DNA of 64,000 nucleotides. Origin: Aplectana chamaeleonis. Its lineage: Eukaryota > Nematoda > Chromadorea > Rhabditida > Cosmocercidae. The notes beneath the pieces were generated by a model. That model ran no database searches, was not told the origin of the DNA, and saw only the letters and a program-made list of their open reading frames with translations. The translations under genes and the position numbers were made by a program. Where the stretch lies: the NCBI GenBank assembly GCA_029168955.1, contig JAPDOI010001539.1:103160-167159 (forward strand). The letters are read 5' to 3'. The first letter of the stretch is position 1, and every line of letters starts with the position of its first letter. This document shows, in pieces, positions 43,951-54,683 of the stretch.

Positions 43951-44620
43951 AATGGAGCACAATAGGCTTTCACCTCGACGAGGATAGCGAGAGCAGTACG
44001 AGGGAAGAGCTGCTGCTCGAGCAGCACGTGCTGCCCTTGTGCCGCTCTTAGCAGCACGTGCTGCCCTCGTCCTCCATTTGTCGCCTCAGCTGCTGCTCTT
44101 CTTTGTGGCAATCTTAGTGTGGTAACATTGCTCAATGTGGTCCGTTTGGACAGCTACGAGCATATTTACAGTCAGCATGGGGAGCTTTTTTGTTTTGAGC
44201 ATGCACATGTAGACATCTGATTAGTTACATGTCAATTCACCATTTCTCTTTTCTCCCCCAAACAAGGTTTATGGAATTAAAGCAATCGACTGATTATCAT
44301 CTCAGACGATCGTGAGCTGTCAAGGAGCACAACTAGCTCTCACTTCTACCGGAATAGCGAGAGCAGCACAAGGGGACAAGCTGCTGCTCGAGGAGCACGT
44401 GCTGCCCTCGTTCTCCATTCGTCGCCTCAGCTGCTGCTCTGTGTTGTGGCGAGCACAGTGTGGTAACACTGCTCAAAGTGGTCCCTTAAGTAACTACGAG
44501 CATACTCATAGTCAACACAGCGAGTTCTCTCCTTTGAAAGTAAATGAGCATGCCCACTCCCTGGGAAGTTGTATAGAGTTAACACAACCAATCGATCTCC
44601 AGCCATATCACACGGAATAC
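43951..44620. repeat. two diverged tandem copies of a 0.37-kb repeat
   Basis: The first copy (about 43951-44200) and the second (about 44322-44570) share GAGCACAAYTAG, AGCAGCACGTGCTGCCCT against GGAGCACGTGCTGCCCTCGT, TCGCCTCAGCTGCTGCTCT and TGTGGTAACA. Each contains the palindrome AGCAGCACGTGCTGC or a variant. They occupy the left end of the 3.1-kb element. Confidence 0.75.
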
Positions 44621-44639
44621 CTTGAAGGTAGTGCCCACG

Positions 44640-45060
44640 ATTAAAACAGTTCGGATTTCCAGCGTAAACCGGAAGAACCAGGGCTCACTGCATCAATAAT
44701 GCTGAAAAAAGGCTAAAAACTATCACAAAATAGCCCTATACGGCCCTAAACTTGAATGTCCGCTCACGCCACGCCCACTTCCTCAGCGGCTACCGATAAA
44801 AGTGTCTGACTGAAAATCCGGCTATAAGAAGGCAACCGATTATCAAATGGGGTAAGTTTAGTTGAGCGAAGTGGATTGTAACCTCCTGGGGGTATGTTGT
44901 TACCCCTAAGGCCGGGTTTCAGTAGTTTACGGATCGGTACCGGTTGAAAGGAGTGGGCGTGGCGTGAGCGGAACACTCAGGTTTAGGGCCGCACAGGTCT
45001 TTTTATGCTCGTTCGTAGCCATTTTCTCCGGCATTGCTGGTGTTTTCGAATTTCTGATTC
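44640..45060. repeat. inverted-repeat MITE-like block
   Basis: CGGCCCTAAACTTGAATGTC with CGCTCACGCCACGCCCAC (44738-44783) is inverted at 44950-45000 as GTGGGCGTGGCGTGAGCG with AGGTTTAGGGCCG. Weaker pairing continues outward to about 44650 and 45060. It lies within the 3.1-kb TA element. No target duplication was found. Confidence 0.6.
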
Positions 45061-46744
45061 AGTGTGTGCATCTGATTGATTTTTGCACACCTTCCCGGGT
45101 GTACGCTTTTTTGACAGTCCTGTTATCATGTCGACTGTACTAATATCTGTTGCTCGCAAAAAACAATAGAGGGAGTTGAAGTCAGACGATCCCTACTCAT
45201 GATTCTGCAGCAAAAGTTTGTCAATTTAATGCCAGTTTATCTTCAGTTTGTCTTCGATTCAAAGACCAGGCGCCGCCCTCTCGCCGTCGACCAAGACACG
45301 CTGGCATCCAATCGCCAAATCGCCGCGAACTGACGCTACTAACTGCCAACTGCTCGAAGCCATTTTTCAACACTTTCATTTCATTTCCGACTGGTCGCCT
45401 TTCTATGACTCAATCTCAGGCTAAACGCGCGGTGGCGGCCAATAAATCGCGCGGAGAGCTCACCTCTCAAACGATGTACTTTTATGCAGGATTCGCATTT
45501 TCATTGAATGGAGTCTTCAAAAAAAAACTTTTGGTATTTTACTGTTTATCAAATCAAACGGCGTTTTACTCTGAAGAAAATGTCATGTAAGAATGACAGC
45601 CTCAAGAAAAGTAGTTCCTTGAGAGCAATTTGAACGGTTCAGCTCGGCTAAAAAACTGATGAATTGTTCTGGAAAAAGCGATGAGTCGCCATTCTCATCG
45701 GATGCTGAATTTGTGAAACCGGCCGAGAATTCAAGAGGCGGTCGGCTCTTCTAAAATGATTTATTTGGCGTGTTCTTCCATATTTGCAACAATTTGTCTT
45801 TTTTTTATCTGGGAGGTGTAAGTCGGAGATTTCGAAAAATCACCTTCTCGCTCTAGAATGCTTTTCCTTGAACTCAAACTTTACTCGCATTTTCCACAGA
45901 AAAACCAATTGTTTTGTTTTGAAGAATTGTATTTTTTAAGTGCTGAGCGGCGATGGATTGCCAAAATTGAGCAAAATTGAGAATACATTTTCTCACGAAA
46001 AGCACAATGCTCACGGAATTCAAAGCCGACAGTCCTCAAAAACAACTTTCCAATGAAACTAATAATTTGAACCCTTCCAAAAAAATGTTCACTACAATAA
46101 TTTGGAAATAAGAAAAAATGTTTTAGAAATTCTAAAATTGCTGTTTTTTGGAAGAGAAGAAATCACCATTTACAGGGAGATCAATAAATGATGAAAACTC
46201 TGATATTTGAATTCCGTTAACCCTGGACATTCATCTAAACAGTGCGAATTTCAGCGACTTAAGAATATTTTGAGGAAAGCTTTATTCTTGAAATATGTGG
46301 ATATAAATTTTTGTACAAAGAAAGTCACAATTCCTCTTTCGAAACGAGAGAAACACATTATCACTCCTGATTCACATCTCTACAGTCACGAAACCAAGTG
46401 AAAATCAATTTTCGATCAAGGTATAGGGAACTTCTGTGTCAAGAAATGTTTTAGGAGACTCACAATCACTACTGACCGGGGCATGTGTTGAACGGCTCTC
46501 GCAAACTCGTGCCAGATACGAGGCTGCCTAGGGTGGGCATGAGACAGCCCGTAGCGCTAGCATCATTTCCAACAACTGTGGCGAAGATCAATGGATATAA
46601 TCAAGGATGAATCAGTCGTTGTAGATATGAATGAGCCTCAATGAGGTCTCTATTTTTGATAGGTCGACCCAGCACTGCTGCTGAGCTCTAGATATCCCCT
46701 GCGGGAGAAAGGTTATGAGAAAGAAAGGAAAAATCATAAACGAA
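45061..46744. other. interior of the 3.1-kb element, no gene recognised
   Basis: AT-rich sequence with only short frames on either strand. No transposase motif, no DDE-type block and no zinc-finger spacing could be read. Confidence 0.45.
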
Positions 46745-46978
46745 GAGCAGCAATTGGGGAAAGAAAAGCGGCAGTTGGGGCCTCAATTAGGAGCAGCTAT
46801 TGGGGCCACAATGACGAGCAGCAGTTGGGGCTACAATGAGGAGCAGCAGTTGGGGAGACGACCGGAGCAGTTGGGGCGACTGTAGCAGCACGTGGGGCCA
46901 CTATACGAGCAGCAGTTGGGGCAATGAGCGGAGCAACAGGACACAACGTGCTGCCCTGGGCAGCAGTTGGGGGAACGA
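46745..46978 (+). repeat. G-rich degenerate tandem repeat, about 24 bp
   Basis: Roughly ten units of the form GAGCAGCAGTTGGGGCTACA are spaced about 24 bases apart, each with a GGGG run. Four or more GGGG runs lie within short reach, so the plus strand could form G-quadruplexes. It marks the right end of the 3.1-kb element. Confidence 0.75.
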
Positions 46979-47055
46979 AAGGGGCTTACACCTCGACGAG
47001 TAAATGCGTTAGTAATCCCCTCGTGCTGCCTTACTAAGCCACGAGTATCTGAGTA

Positions 47056-47830
47056 ACGTTAGAAAGGTAGATACAAAGACTATCGTAATCACATCGGGCG
47101 AAATCGCGAACAAGCGTAGATTGAGAAACTGCATATGTAAATTTGAGATGAAAACTAATACTGTTATGATCACTGGAGCCTACCGGTGGTCCGACTGATA
47201 GATTTCGCACAAGCACATCATCATTTGATAGGACAAGATCAAGGTAGTTTTCCCCTCTAGTTGGTTTCCTTACCAGTTGACAAAAGTCATGACTAGTTAG
47301 CATATTCACGAACACCGAGACACTTGGTGGCAATGATTTCCCAAAGTCACTCCAGTCTATTTCAGAATAGTTGAAATCCCCGACAATTATTGACGGAAAC
47401 TCGCAGCAAACCACATCACTAAGGGTCTTTAAAAGAAGTTCATTAGAAGAAGCGGGACAAGATGGAGCTCTATAGACCGCCACAAACCTAACTCTATGGC
47501 ACTCTAAAATAACATCGAAAGCAAGGATTTCGAAAGCTTCTGGCATTGACTCGGAAAGAACCTCTATAAGACAAAAGTTGCTTCTCGAAAGACAGACAAT
47601 CCCACCCCCCTGTCTTCTTTTCCTATCACAAAGCAAAGCCTGATATTCGTTGGACATATTGCATAGTAACGACGAAAGCAAATGACCGGATTTGAGCCAC
47701 GTTTCAGAGAAGACATACAAATCGAAGTTATTGCCAAGTACAATACTTATGTAACTCGCATTTTTCGGTTATGATCTCACATTAGCACAAAAACAAGTAA
47801 TGTCTCCTTGAACCGGCCTGCACCGGTCCT
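47056..47830 (-). pseudogene. CR1-like copy A endonuclease domain
   Basis: Sense landmarks are ITCFCANVRS near 47780, NNFDLYVFSETWL (catalytic Glu in SETWL), RRQGGGIVCLSR, RFVAVYRAPSCP and IIVGDFNYSEIDW. PTRGENYLDLVLSN and the C-terminal GSSDHNSI follow. These are all the expected blocks of a CR1/Jockey-type apurinic endonuclease, and the catalytic residues I can read (E, D-x-N, D-H) are present. A stop lies at 47769-47771 between the first two blocks. The frame runs to the TA insertion site and would continue into the reverse transcriptase at 43929. Confidence 0.85.
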
Positions 47831-48237
47831 CGGAGCATTGACAACCCGGCGCGCGGGGTGTCCGAGTCAGTATGATGAGCACAGAGGACAAAAAGAAAGG
47901 CGCACCCAGCCGGCCTGGCACTCTCTGGGCCGGCCAAAGTGCAAACTGGCTATCTCTGCGTCTCCTCGGAGAGGAATCATTCACTTTGGCTGTACAGTAT
48001 AGGGATGGGAGCAGGCCTAGGTTCGGAGGGGGGGGTGTGCACTCAGCATTCCAAACGGGAGTGACAGATGCAGCTTTCAGATGTCTGAGGCTCAAAATAG
48101 AGTCTCTAGGAAGGCAATGTCTGATAACGCGATCAGTTATCTGATGTGAATGAATTTCGATCGGCCCCCTAAAAAAGGTTGGCACCAAGGAATGATTCTC
48201 TAGAGTATTCGATTCTTAAATTTATCCGCTGAAAGGC

Positions 48238-48990
48238 GTTGTAGGCTGTGCTTTTTCCATGGGGTGACACAGGATAATCGGTTAGCTAGTTGTTTACTTA
48301 CTTATTACCGAATGAATCCAGAAGGTCGTTCTATAACAGTCGTAGATGCGAAGCGGACGTTTTTCAAAAAAAAAATTAGCCGTAAAAATATTGAAAACAT
48401 TCTCAAAGTCATGCTTCTAGCTAAATGGTTCCTCCAAGCAAAATCATTTTGACGGTGGCCGAAACGTTTCAACAAAAAGGAACATCAGGTGAGTGGAGTG
48501 AGGGAGTCTACAAGGAATTGAACATATTTTTTAGGACTATTTCCATGGATACAATTTGCAAGTCCCCGAAACGAACCGGTGTATTAGTCCACTTGGAAAA
48601 GCCCTAGGCTTTTCGAAGAAGGACTTCTACTTGGTTGAGCATTTTTAAATTATGTTAGTAAATGCACTTGTCACCGCTTTTTCACTGGTTTACGTTTCTG
48701 AACAGCAAAATGAAACCGTTTGCGTGATTTTATTAACATCCTGTCCTTTTTTGAATAGTAAGAGTTGAGTGCCTTTTTTTGGTTTTAGAACAGAACCGAA
48801 GAAAGAGGAGTCATCTTTAAAACCGCAAAGCTCTTATATGAAAATAACAAAATGGTCCTATTTTGCGAGTGAAAGTTTCAGCCACGGGAATCGGTTCTTG
48901 AGAAATATTGACTTTTTCGTGGACTCATCCACTCCACTTCCCTACTCCTCTTTATTTTTTGTTGGAACGTTTCTGTAACCACCGATTCAC
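48238..48990. repeat. foldback F, copy 2, with one satellite-like unit
   Basis: GTTGTAGGCTGTGCTTTTTC (from 48238) and the following 50 bases are a diverged single unit of the 145-bp satellite (GTCGTAGGCTGAACTTTTC...). A foldback follows. Its arms are ACGTTTCAACAAAAAGGAAC from about 48464 and, inverted, ACGTTCCAACAAAAAATAA ending near 48973, with GGAGTGAGGGAGTCTAC in the left arm. They correspond to foldback F copy 1 beside the large array. The block lies inside CR1-like copy A. Confidence 0.7.
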
Positions 48991-49354
48991 ATTTGCTTAA
49001 AAATCCCCTTTCTGTTAGAACTTACTTTGCTTTTTCTTTATCGCAAAGGTAATCAGCAGCGTTAGCAAAGAATTCAGTGATTTTGTTGAAGAAATTGCGC
49101 AGTACTATAAAAAGTGAGTGTTTGGTAGAACAGCGTCGGTATCCACATAGACGAAGACGTCGTGGCGATTTACCATAATATACAACAAAACCCCAATCAT
49201 CCTAGAGATGCCACTCGATGGCAAAGCAGTAGCGTCTTTTTCTTTGTGTCTCCGGCGCAAGAGGTGGAGTGGAGAGCGCAGCAAGCGCGAGGGAAAGTGG
49301 GCGCGGCATGCCTGGTTGTCAATGGTACTGCAACCCAAATCCAATCTTACAACT

Positions 49355-50276
49355 TTAAAGGCAACTGACTTTGAGACTGCGAAGAGCTCCCCGAAGCAGA
49401 GGCACCAGAATGTGGGCTTTCCGGACCAACGCCACCCCAATAAGAGGGCAAAGGCCCAGTTGTCCCACCCAGACCCGAGCTCCGAGAAGCCTTGTAGGCC
49501 TCCTTCCTTCGATCCCTCTCTGCGTACGAAAGAGACTCTCTATAGAGACTCCTTTCTCAGGGAAAAACCGCAGGCGGTCAGCATTTTGCAATGCCAATTT
49601 CTGTAACGCTGAACAAGGTAAGATCACTTTAAGCTTACGATGTTACCCCTGTTTGGGCTTGCCAAGGCGGTATACAGTTACAGGTGCACATTCTACTTTC
49701 AAAAAATGAAGAACATTACATGCACTCGCGAAATCATAGTGAACAGGTGACTTTACAGGCCATGATTTACGCTCCGGAACGCCACTCAAAACCAATGACC
49801 TACGACGTTCCGCAATGATTACAGGATTAGATTCATCAACATCATAATCTGTTTTCCCTACAGAAGAATTCAACGGCTGAGAAACAGGCGTAGATAGATA
49901 TAGAATGAGGCGAAATAGCTGATGAAGAGACTAACGAAAGCTTATGCTTCAAATCCGCGTTTTCGTTAGACAGAAGCTCAAATTTAGTCTCAAGTTCCAA
50001 ATTTCTCTTGACTAAAGAATCCAAATCCTGACGAGAGTCCAGTAAGTGGAGCAGAATGTCTCTGACATAACAAGGGAGTGAGTCGTCTTGCCTTAATCGA
50101 TCTATGGCACCATCGATTCCATCATTATCGGACACCATTACACAACACTTGGAACCATTCTTCTTTGAACCGGCTCCAGTGACAACCATTATTGCACGGA
50201 ACACCAGAAGAAGATGATGAGAAGTCGAGAAGTAAATAGTTGTGATTATGTGAGGCGAAATTGGCAGCAGAATCAA
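49355..50276 (-). pseudogene. CR1-like copy A ORF1, broken
   Basis: Sense order is a leader, then VVTGAGSKKNGSKCCVM, IDRLRQDDSLPCYVRDILLH, and a coiled-coil-like stretch DSLVKRNLELETKFELLSNE with NADLKHKLSL. The RNA-recognition-like block ERRRSLVLSGVPE follows after a frame change near 49860, then VYRLGKPKQG. A further frame change near 49640 leads to LALQNADRLRFFPEKGV. The RRSLVLSGVPE and RLGKP motifs are what I associate with ORF1 proteins of CR1/Jockey-like LINEs, which bind the element RNA. At least two frameshifts are present, and the C-terminal end is lost near the foldback insertion. Confidence 0.75.
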
Positions 50277-50360
50277 CTATGGCAAGTGAATGAAACTGAC
50301 GACAGAAGTTTATGTGCAGAGCTCAGATACACCGACCGCTCAGCGCGCACTCAGACAGGG

Positions 50361-51007
50361 GCGACTTTCTCATCAACATTTGGAGCATTTTAAAAGGATA
50401 AAATGGATTTTTTGCGTCGATTCATCACTATGGATGAGACATGGGTCTATCGCCATGATCCTGAATCAAAACAAGACGCTAAAGAGTGGTGTGAACCTGG
50501 TTGTTTGGCTTCGAAACGTGTTCGTGTCCGGAGATCAGCCAAGAAGGTTATGGCATCAGTTTTTTGGGATGCGAAAGGAGTTTTGTTTGTGGATTACTTG
50601 CAAACTGGTAAATCAATTAATTCTGAATATTATTGCAACCTTTTGGACCAGTTGAAGAAAAAAATTTGTGAAAAAAATCCGGTTTGCAGAAGAAAAAAAT
50701 CCTTTTTCATCAGGACAATGCACCGTGTCACAAGAGCATTTTGACAATGGCGAAAGTCCATGAATTAAAGTTCGAATTGTTGGAGCATCCACCGTATTCA
50801 CCAGATTTGGCCCCCAGCGACTTCCGTTTGTTTCCAGAACTCAAAAAATTTGCGCGTGGCAAGCGCTTTTCATCAAATGAAGAGGTCATAACGGCTGTTG
50901 AAGCGTATTTTGTAGACCTTCCAGATTCTCACTTCAGGATTGGGATCCACAGATTGGAGAATTGTTTGAGCAAGTGCATTAATGTTCAGGGAGATTATAC
51001 TGAATAA
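50361..51007 (+). pseudogene. mariner transposase, catalytic half, frameshifted
   Basis: The second half of mariner copy B resumes with RLSHQHLEHFKR. It shifts one base near 50398, then reads FLRRFITMDETWVYRHDPES (first catalytic Asp), KKVMASVFWDAKGVLFVDYL and INSEYYCNLLDQLK. After another one-base shift near 50682 it reads ILFHQDNAPCHKS (second Asp) and HPPYSPDLAPSDF (third Asp), ending at the TAA at 51005-51007. There are 34 residues between the second and third Asp, the DD34D signature of mariner. All three catalytic residues survive, so inactivation is by frameshifts and the LINE insertion. Confidence 0.92.
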
Positions 51008-51077
51008 TAAAGTGTATTTTAAACCATAAAGTTGTGTTTTTCTTATCGAACGACAAAACTTATTGAACAACCTGGTA

Positions 51078-51973
51078 TGAAGATATTTGTATGTATATTT
51101 ATGGTGCAGACTCGCAAAGAAAAGAAACATCCGAATTTGCATTCCTTCTACAGGTTTCGGTACGACACCGCGAGAATACAAATCAATGTACATATATGTA
51201 TACCTAATTTTCAATTTTTTTACGCAGTTTCTTACGCTTAACTACTTTTTCTCTTGTGGCCGAGTAGTCAGCTGGCCGACGAGAGTATAGCTGTATCTGT
51301 ATCCGTTATTTGAGAGGGGGGGGGGTAAAACGGTTCGCACTCACGTCAAAATTTCTTCAACTCAGGGGTTCCAAACCCTCAAAGAAAATTCAGGCAACAT
51401 TTCGCACATATGTTAGAATGAAAATACTAGGTATCCAAGCTCCGGCCACAATTCCGAGGGCGGCGCCCTTTACCACTCCTTTGTCGTATACAGCTTCTCT
51501 TTCTTGAATAGCCAAAATGAATCCGTCTACGTTTCTCCATGGCTGTGGAAAAGGAGCTCATGCTAGGCGACCCGAAAAAACCAGCGTCACTCCCGACGCT
51601 GTCGAAGACCTAGCTGAAGATTCTCTGCAGTGTGTAGCTACATATGTAGATGTAAATATGTAGCTGCACATGAGAGAGCGGCCTGTCACGCCCTCTTTTT
51701 CCCATAGGCTTTACTCCCTGTTCCAACAACGTTTGGGGAAGGTTGTCTCATTGAAAACATTCGTTTGGTGGTCCGATCATTCGGATCAGACTGGGACCTC
51801 AACCTGCGCCCTGGGGCGGCATGCACGATTGGGGTAGGGCGTCGGCGCCTTTCATGATTCCCGTGTGAGTGCCGAAGATCATCAATAAATGGTGTCTCAG
51901 CGGGTTGTCAGCTGCCCTACCCTCTTAGGCAGGTTCGGCGAGGAAACGATTCCTCAGTGATCTCCAGCGCCCG
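51078..51973. other. no gene recognised
   Basis: Contains a G run near 51319 and TATATGTA words near 51190. GTAGCTACATATGTAGATGT with AAATATGTAGCTGCACAT at about 51635-51670 forms a small inverted repeat. No supportable coding region. Confidence 0.4.
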
Positions 51974-51975
51974 TA

Positions 51976-52636
51976 CTCAGACAGTCGGAGCTTAGTACGT
52001 CGGCACAATACCGTTAGTACGCCGGCACAAAGGGATCGGCAGCACCTGATATGCTGGCAACGACCAGGAGCTCCTGCTGCTTTTGCTGGCTTACTAACGC
52101 TTTGTTTATCGTGGCACGCGTACTATTGCCAGCCCCTCTCTCCTAGTGTCTGCTGGCACTCTCCTCCATTGATTTGTCTGATACGAATGAACATTGCAGC
52201 ATCCTCTTGTACGACGGCGGCGGGTATATAAGGCGGCCAGTCTCGCTGAGGGGGCAGTTGGCCGTTTGAGGCCAGTCCGAAGAGGTGACCTTGTGTCACT
52301 TTCCGGACGTTAATTTTGAACGCTGAGTGGATCATCCCCATGATCCATCGCGAGGGAAGCCTCCTCGTTGTGGACCGTAGCGAAGATGATATCCTTGCTG
52401 CGGACCGCTGCGAGGATGGCCTCCTTGCTGCTGGCCGTGACAAGGATTATACCCAACTCCGGCTAGGAGGGTGACAGTTCAAATTCTGTCGATAATGGGC
52501 GTTAGTACGCCAGCATACGTTGGCAGGATATGCTGCCGTAACCAGCAGCTCCTGCACACAACGAGCGTTAGTACGCCAGGTTTGCCCTGGCGTACTAACG
52601 GTATTGTGCCAACGTACTAAGCCCCGGCTGTCTGAG
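51976..52636. mobile_element. 661-bp TA-target element, TIR CTCAGACAG
   Basis: Flanked by TA (51974-51975 and 52637-52638). The termini CTCAGACAGTCGGAGCTTAG and, inverted, CTCAGACAGCCGGGGCTTAG differ at two of 20 positions. Similarity continues through TACG(T/C)..GCACAATACCGTTAG, with GTTAGTACGCC repeated on both sides. No transposase. The ends resemble the right end of the 3.1-kb element (CTCAGATACTCGTGGCTTAG). Confidence 0.85.
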
Positions 52637-52638
52637 TA

Positions 52639-53356
52639 GTAAACCCAAGTCAGCCGAGTGAAAATGATTGGCGGCACCAGGCTGGCTGTAGCTCGTAGCA
52701 ACTATCGAGGGCAATGTGGCCCAGACATATTGATGCCGGACTCATGCGACGAATTCAGGGTTGGAGCCCCGCCAGGAGCTTGATTTTCGCAGAGAACTCA
52801 TCATATTCACCTTTCGCTACAGAGTATGACTGTCTAAGGTCCGAAACGTACCAGAATTTCACCAGGGGTGGCAGTAATCCCTCCGAAACTCCGAGTTTCA
52901 AAAAGATCGAAACATGCAGGTATTCTGCATGTTTCGACCTCAGAAGAAGAGCCGATTTTGAGGCGATATGGCAATAGACAGACTTCAAACCTTATCCATA
53001 GGGTTCCCCAACCTCAGAATGACCTATATCCCAAATCTGGTGCAAAATTGTCAAACGCTCCCTATCCTGTGCTCCGTTCTATAGAGCTCATTGCGGGTTT
53101 GTCTCATGGTTTCGGGCACCCTCCCGAGGTGGCTGGAACTGGCAGCAGTCTCTGCCTCTTCTCCAGGTGGGCAGAGAAATGAGAAACAGCGCAGCGGCGG
53201 TGGAGGCGCGAGACACTGCCAGTTTGGGGGAGAAAAAGGGGTGCGGAGGATTTTTTCGTCGATCATGCGAGGTCGTCGAACAGCCAGCCAACTGTCGACA
53301 GCCGGCTGGCGGTAGTCGCTGCGCTCGGTCATTCTGGCCGCACATCGACACCTCCG
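52639..53356. other. no gene recognised; perfect 13-bp hairpin at 52907-52937
   Basis: TCGAAACATGCAG-GTATT-CTGCATGTTTCGA is a perfect 13-bp stem with a 5-base loop. The 53100-53340 part is GC-rich with several open frames on both strands, none recognisable. Confidence 0.5.
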
Positions 53357-53358
53357 TA

Positions 53359-54082
53359 CTCAGATGAAAACAGCCCACTTCCCGCCGGCCAAGTCGGTGT
53401 AGTCGACTTCGCGCGGCCCCAATTTTGTGGGCGTGGCTCCCCACTTTCCGCGCAGAGGCACAGCTCCCCTCTTCCCGCGCAGAGAGAGGTTTTCCAGTCT
53501 TGCCGCGGAGTGTCGGCGGGCAGTCGGCTATTCCTGGGGGTCAACTAACACTCACTCATCGATTCCCACTTTGATATCGCCATTGCACCACCCACTAGAG
53601 TGGAGCCAGTGGACGATTGCTGAGCAGAGAACGCTGTGTTGAGACTCTTCCCAAAACCCTCGCTGTATGCGACGCTGGCTTCGAGCAGGTGAGCCATTGT
53701 CTGTTGATGGCATCTGCGGATGAAAAGACTGCAAGGGCTAGTGAGTGAAGTAAGCAACCCTGTGTAAGCTTACTGCTTACTTGTCAGAAGCAGCTCAAGA
53801 TGAAGAGCCCAGAAGGGGATTTTTGAAATTTTGTTCCCACAGACCTTTATCTAAAGGGTAATTTTCAAGTGTGCCGCAAACTGCTTTTGGATTGCCTTCT
53901 TTCAGTCAACAGATTAGCCGTAAGGCGATGGCAGAAGGGCCGCAGAGTGCGTGTTCAACGTGTACGGGCAGTAAACGAAACGGCGCTGCCGACTTCCCGC
54001 AACCGAACTATTGGCCTTCCGCAGGAGGGGTTACGGGACGTCAGCTAATGGTACTGCGGGAAGTGTGCTGTCTGTATCTGAG
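53359..54082. mobile_element. 724-bp TA-target element, TIR CTCAGAT
   Basis: Flanked by TA (53357-53358 and 54083-54084). The ends are CTCAGATGAAAACAGCCCAC and, inverted, CTCAGATACAGACAGCACAC, both followed by TTCCCGC. No coding capacity. It is the third member of the CTCAGA group in the window. Confidence 0.75.
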
Positions 54083-54084
54083 TA

Positions 54085-54683
54085 GATGATTGCTGATTGA
54101 CTGAGGTCATGCACATAGATCACCGTTTGTTGGAGCGTGCAATGCAACGAGCAATACAACTTTTGAGACACTTAAAACAGGTTTTTGGTCTCAGTAAAGC
54201 CGTAGATATTACGTGGTATGTGAATCTATCACACTGATAGAGAAATTCACCATTTTTTAAGGGGGTTGAACTTCGCGTGGGCACAAATCCAACCTCAGTG
54301 TAAAACATTCTCCAATTTTTGAGGGTTGAACCCCGTGGTCCCAGCACGATTACCTTCGAGCTGCGTGGTGCAACAGTCGGACCAGGATTTCGTTTTCAAT
54401 TTTAGGAAACGATTTCCTTAAAATCAAAGAAGGATGAAAAAGCTTATTCAAACAATTTCCCAGATAGGCGAAAACAAACGTTTTTTGTTCGAACCAACAA
54501 AAAGGAAAAGTTTCTGCTCCTGCGATCGTTCAGACGAACGAACAAAGTTACAAACGAAATCAGATATACATATGACTATGTAGGAAACGAGTTTTCCATT
54601 CCGCTGGACCAGCCACTTCATGAAATACACCTCGAGTGATTAATTTTAATTGCGTCATTCCTCTATCGTTTTTACGTTCAAAG
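54085..54683. other. no gene recognised
   Basis: Two weakly similar words, CATTTTTTAAGGGGGTTGAA and CCAATTTTTGAGGGTTGAAC, near 54250 and 54313 suggest a short local duplication. Nothing else supportable. Confidence 0.4.

Larger units (their letters stand above)
43930..47053. mobile_element. 3.1-kb TA-target DNA element, TIR CTCAGA, inside the LINE
   Basis: Flanked by TA (43928-43929 and 47054-47055). The termini are CTCAGAGGGTCGCGGGGTCG and, inverted, CTCAGATACTCGTGGCTTAG; similarity continues to GGAGCAC/GCAGCAC about 33 bases in. It interrupts the CR1-like frame between endonuclease and reverse transcriptase. Removing the element with one TA joins YLSN-V-NWRGSL in frame. No transposase was recognised, so it is probably non-autonomous or too diverged. 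Two shorter elements with the same CTCAGA ends and TA target lie at 51976 and 53359. Confidence 0.8.
42046..50360 (-). mobile_element. CR1/Jockey-like LINE copy A, nested in mariner B
   Basis: A minus-strand non-LTR element with ORF1 (50276-49355), an endonuclease block (about 47830-47056) and a reverse transcriptase (43929-42145). The sense 3' end is an AATA repeat tail, seen on the plus strand as TTATTTATTTATTTATTTA from 42046. There is no target duplication, a common feature of CR1-clade insertions. It is itself interrupted by a TA-target element (43930-47053) and by sequence related to foldback F (about 48230-49000). Confidence 0.85.
41481..51075 (+). mobile_element. mariner copy B (irritans-like), split by an 8.3-kb LINE
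   Basis: Both ends carry the same 34-bp inverted repeat, beginning CAGGTTGTTCAATAAG after one variable base, flanked by TA at 41479-41480 and 51076-51077. Subtracting the LINE at 42046-50360 leaves 1,280 bp, the usual mariner size. The two mariner halves meet without loss or duplication: CGAAT before the LINE, GCGAC after it, matching the uninterrupted CGAATGCGAC of copy A at 3569-3578. Confidence 0.93.

Noticed and set aside
47769..48188. 139-codon minus-strand frame as a separate gene
   Set aside because: Its last residues (GDITCFCANVRS) are the start of the CR1-like endonuclease; the rest has no recognisable domain and lies by the foldback insertion.
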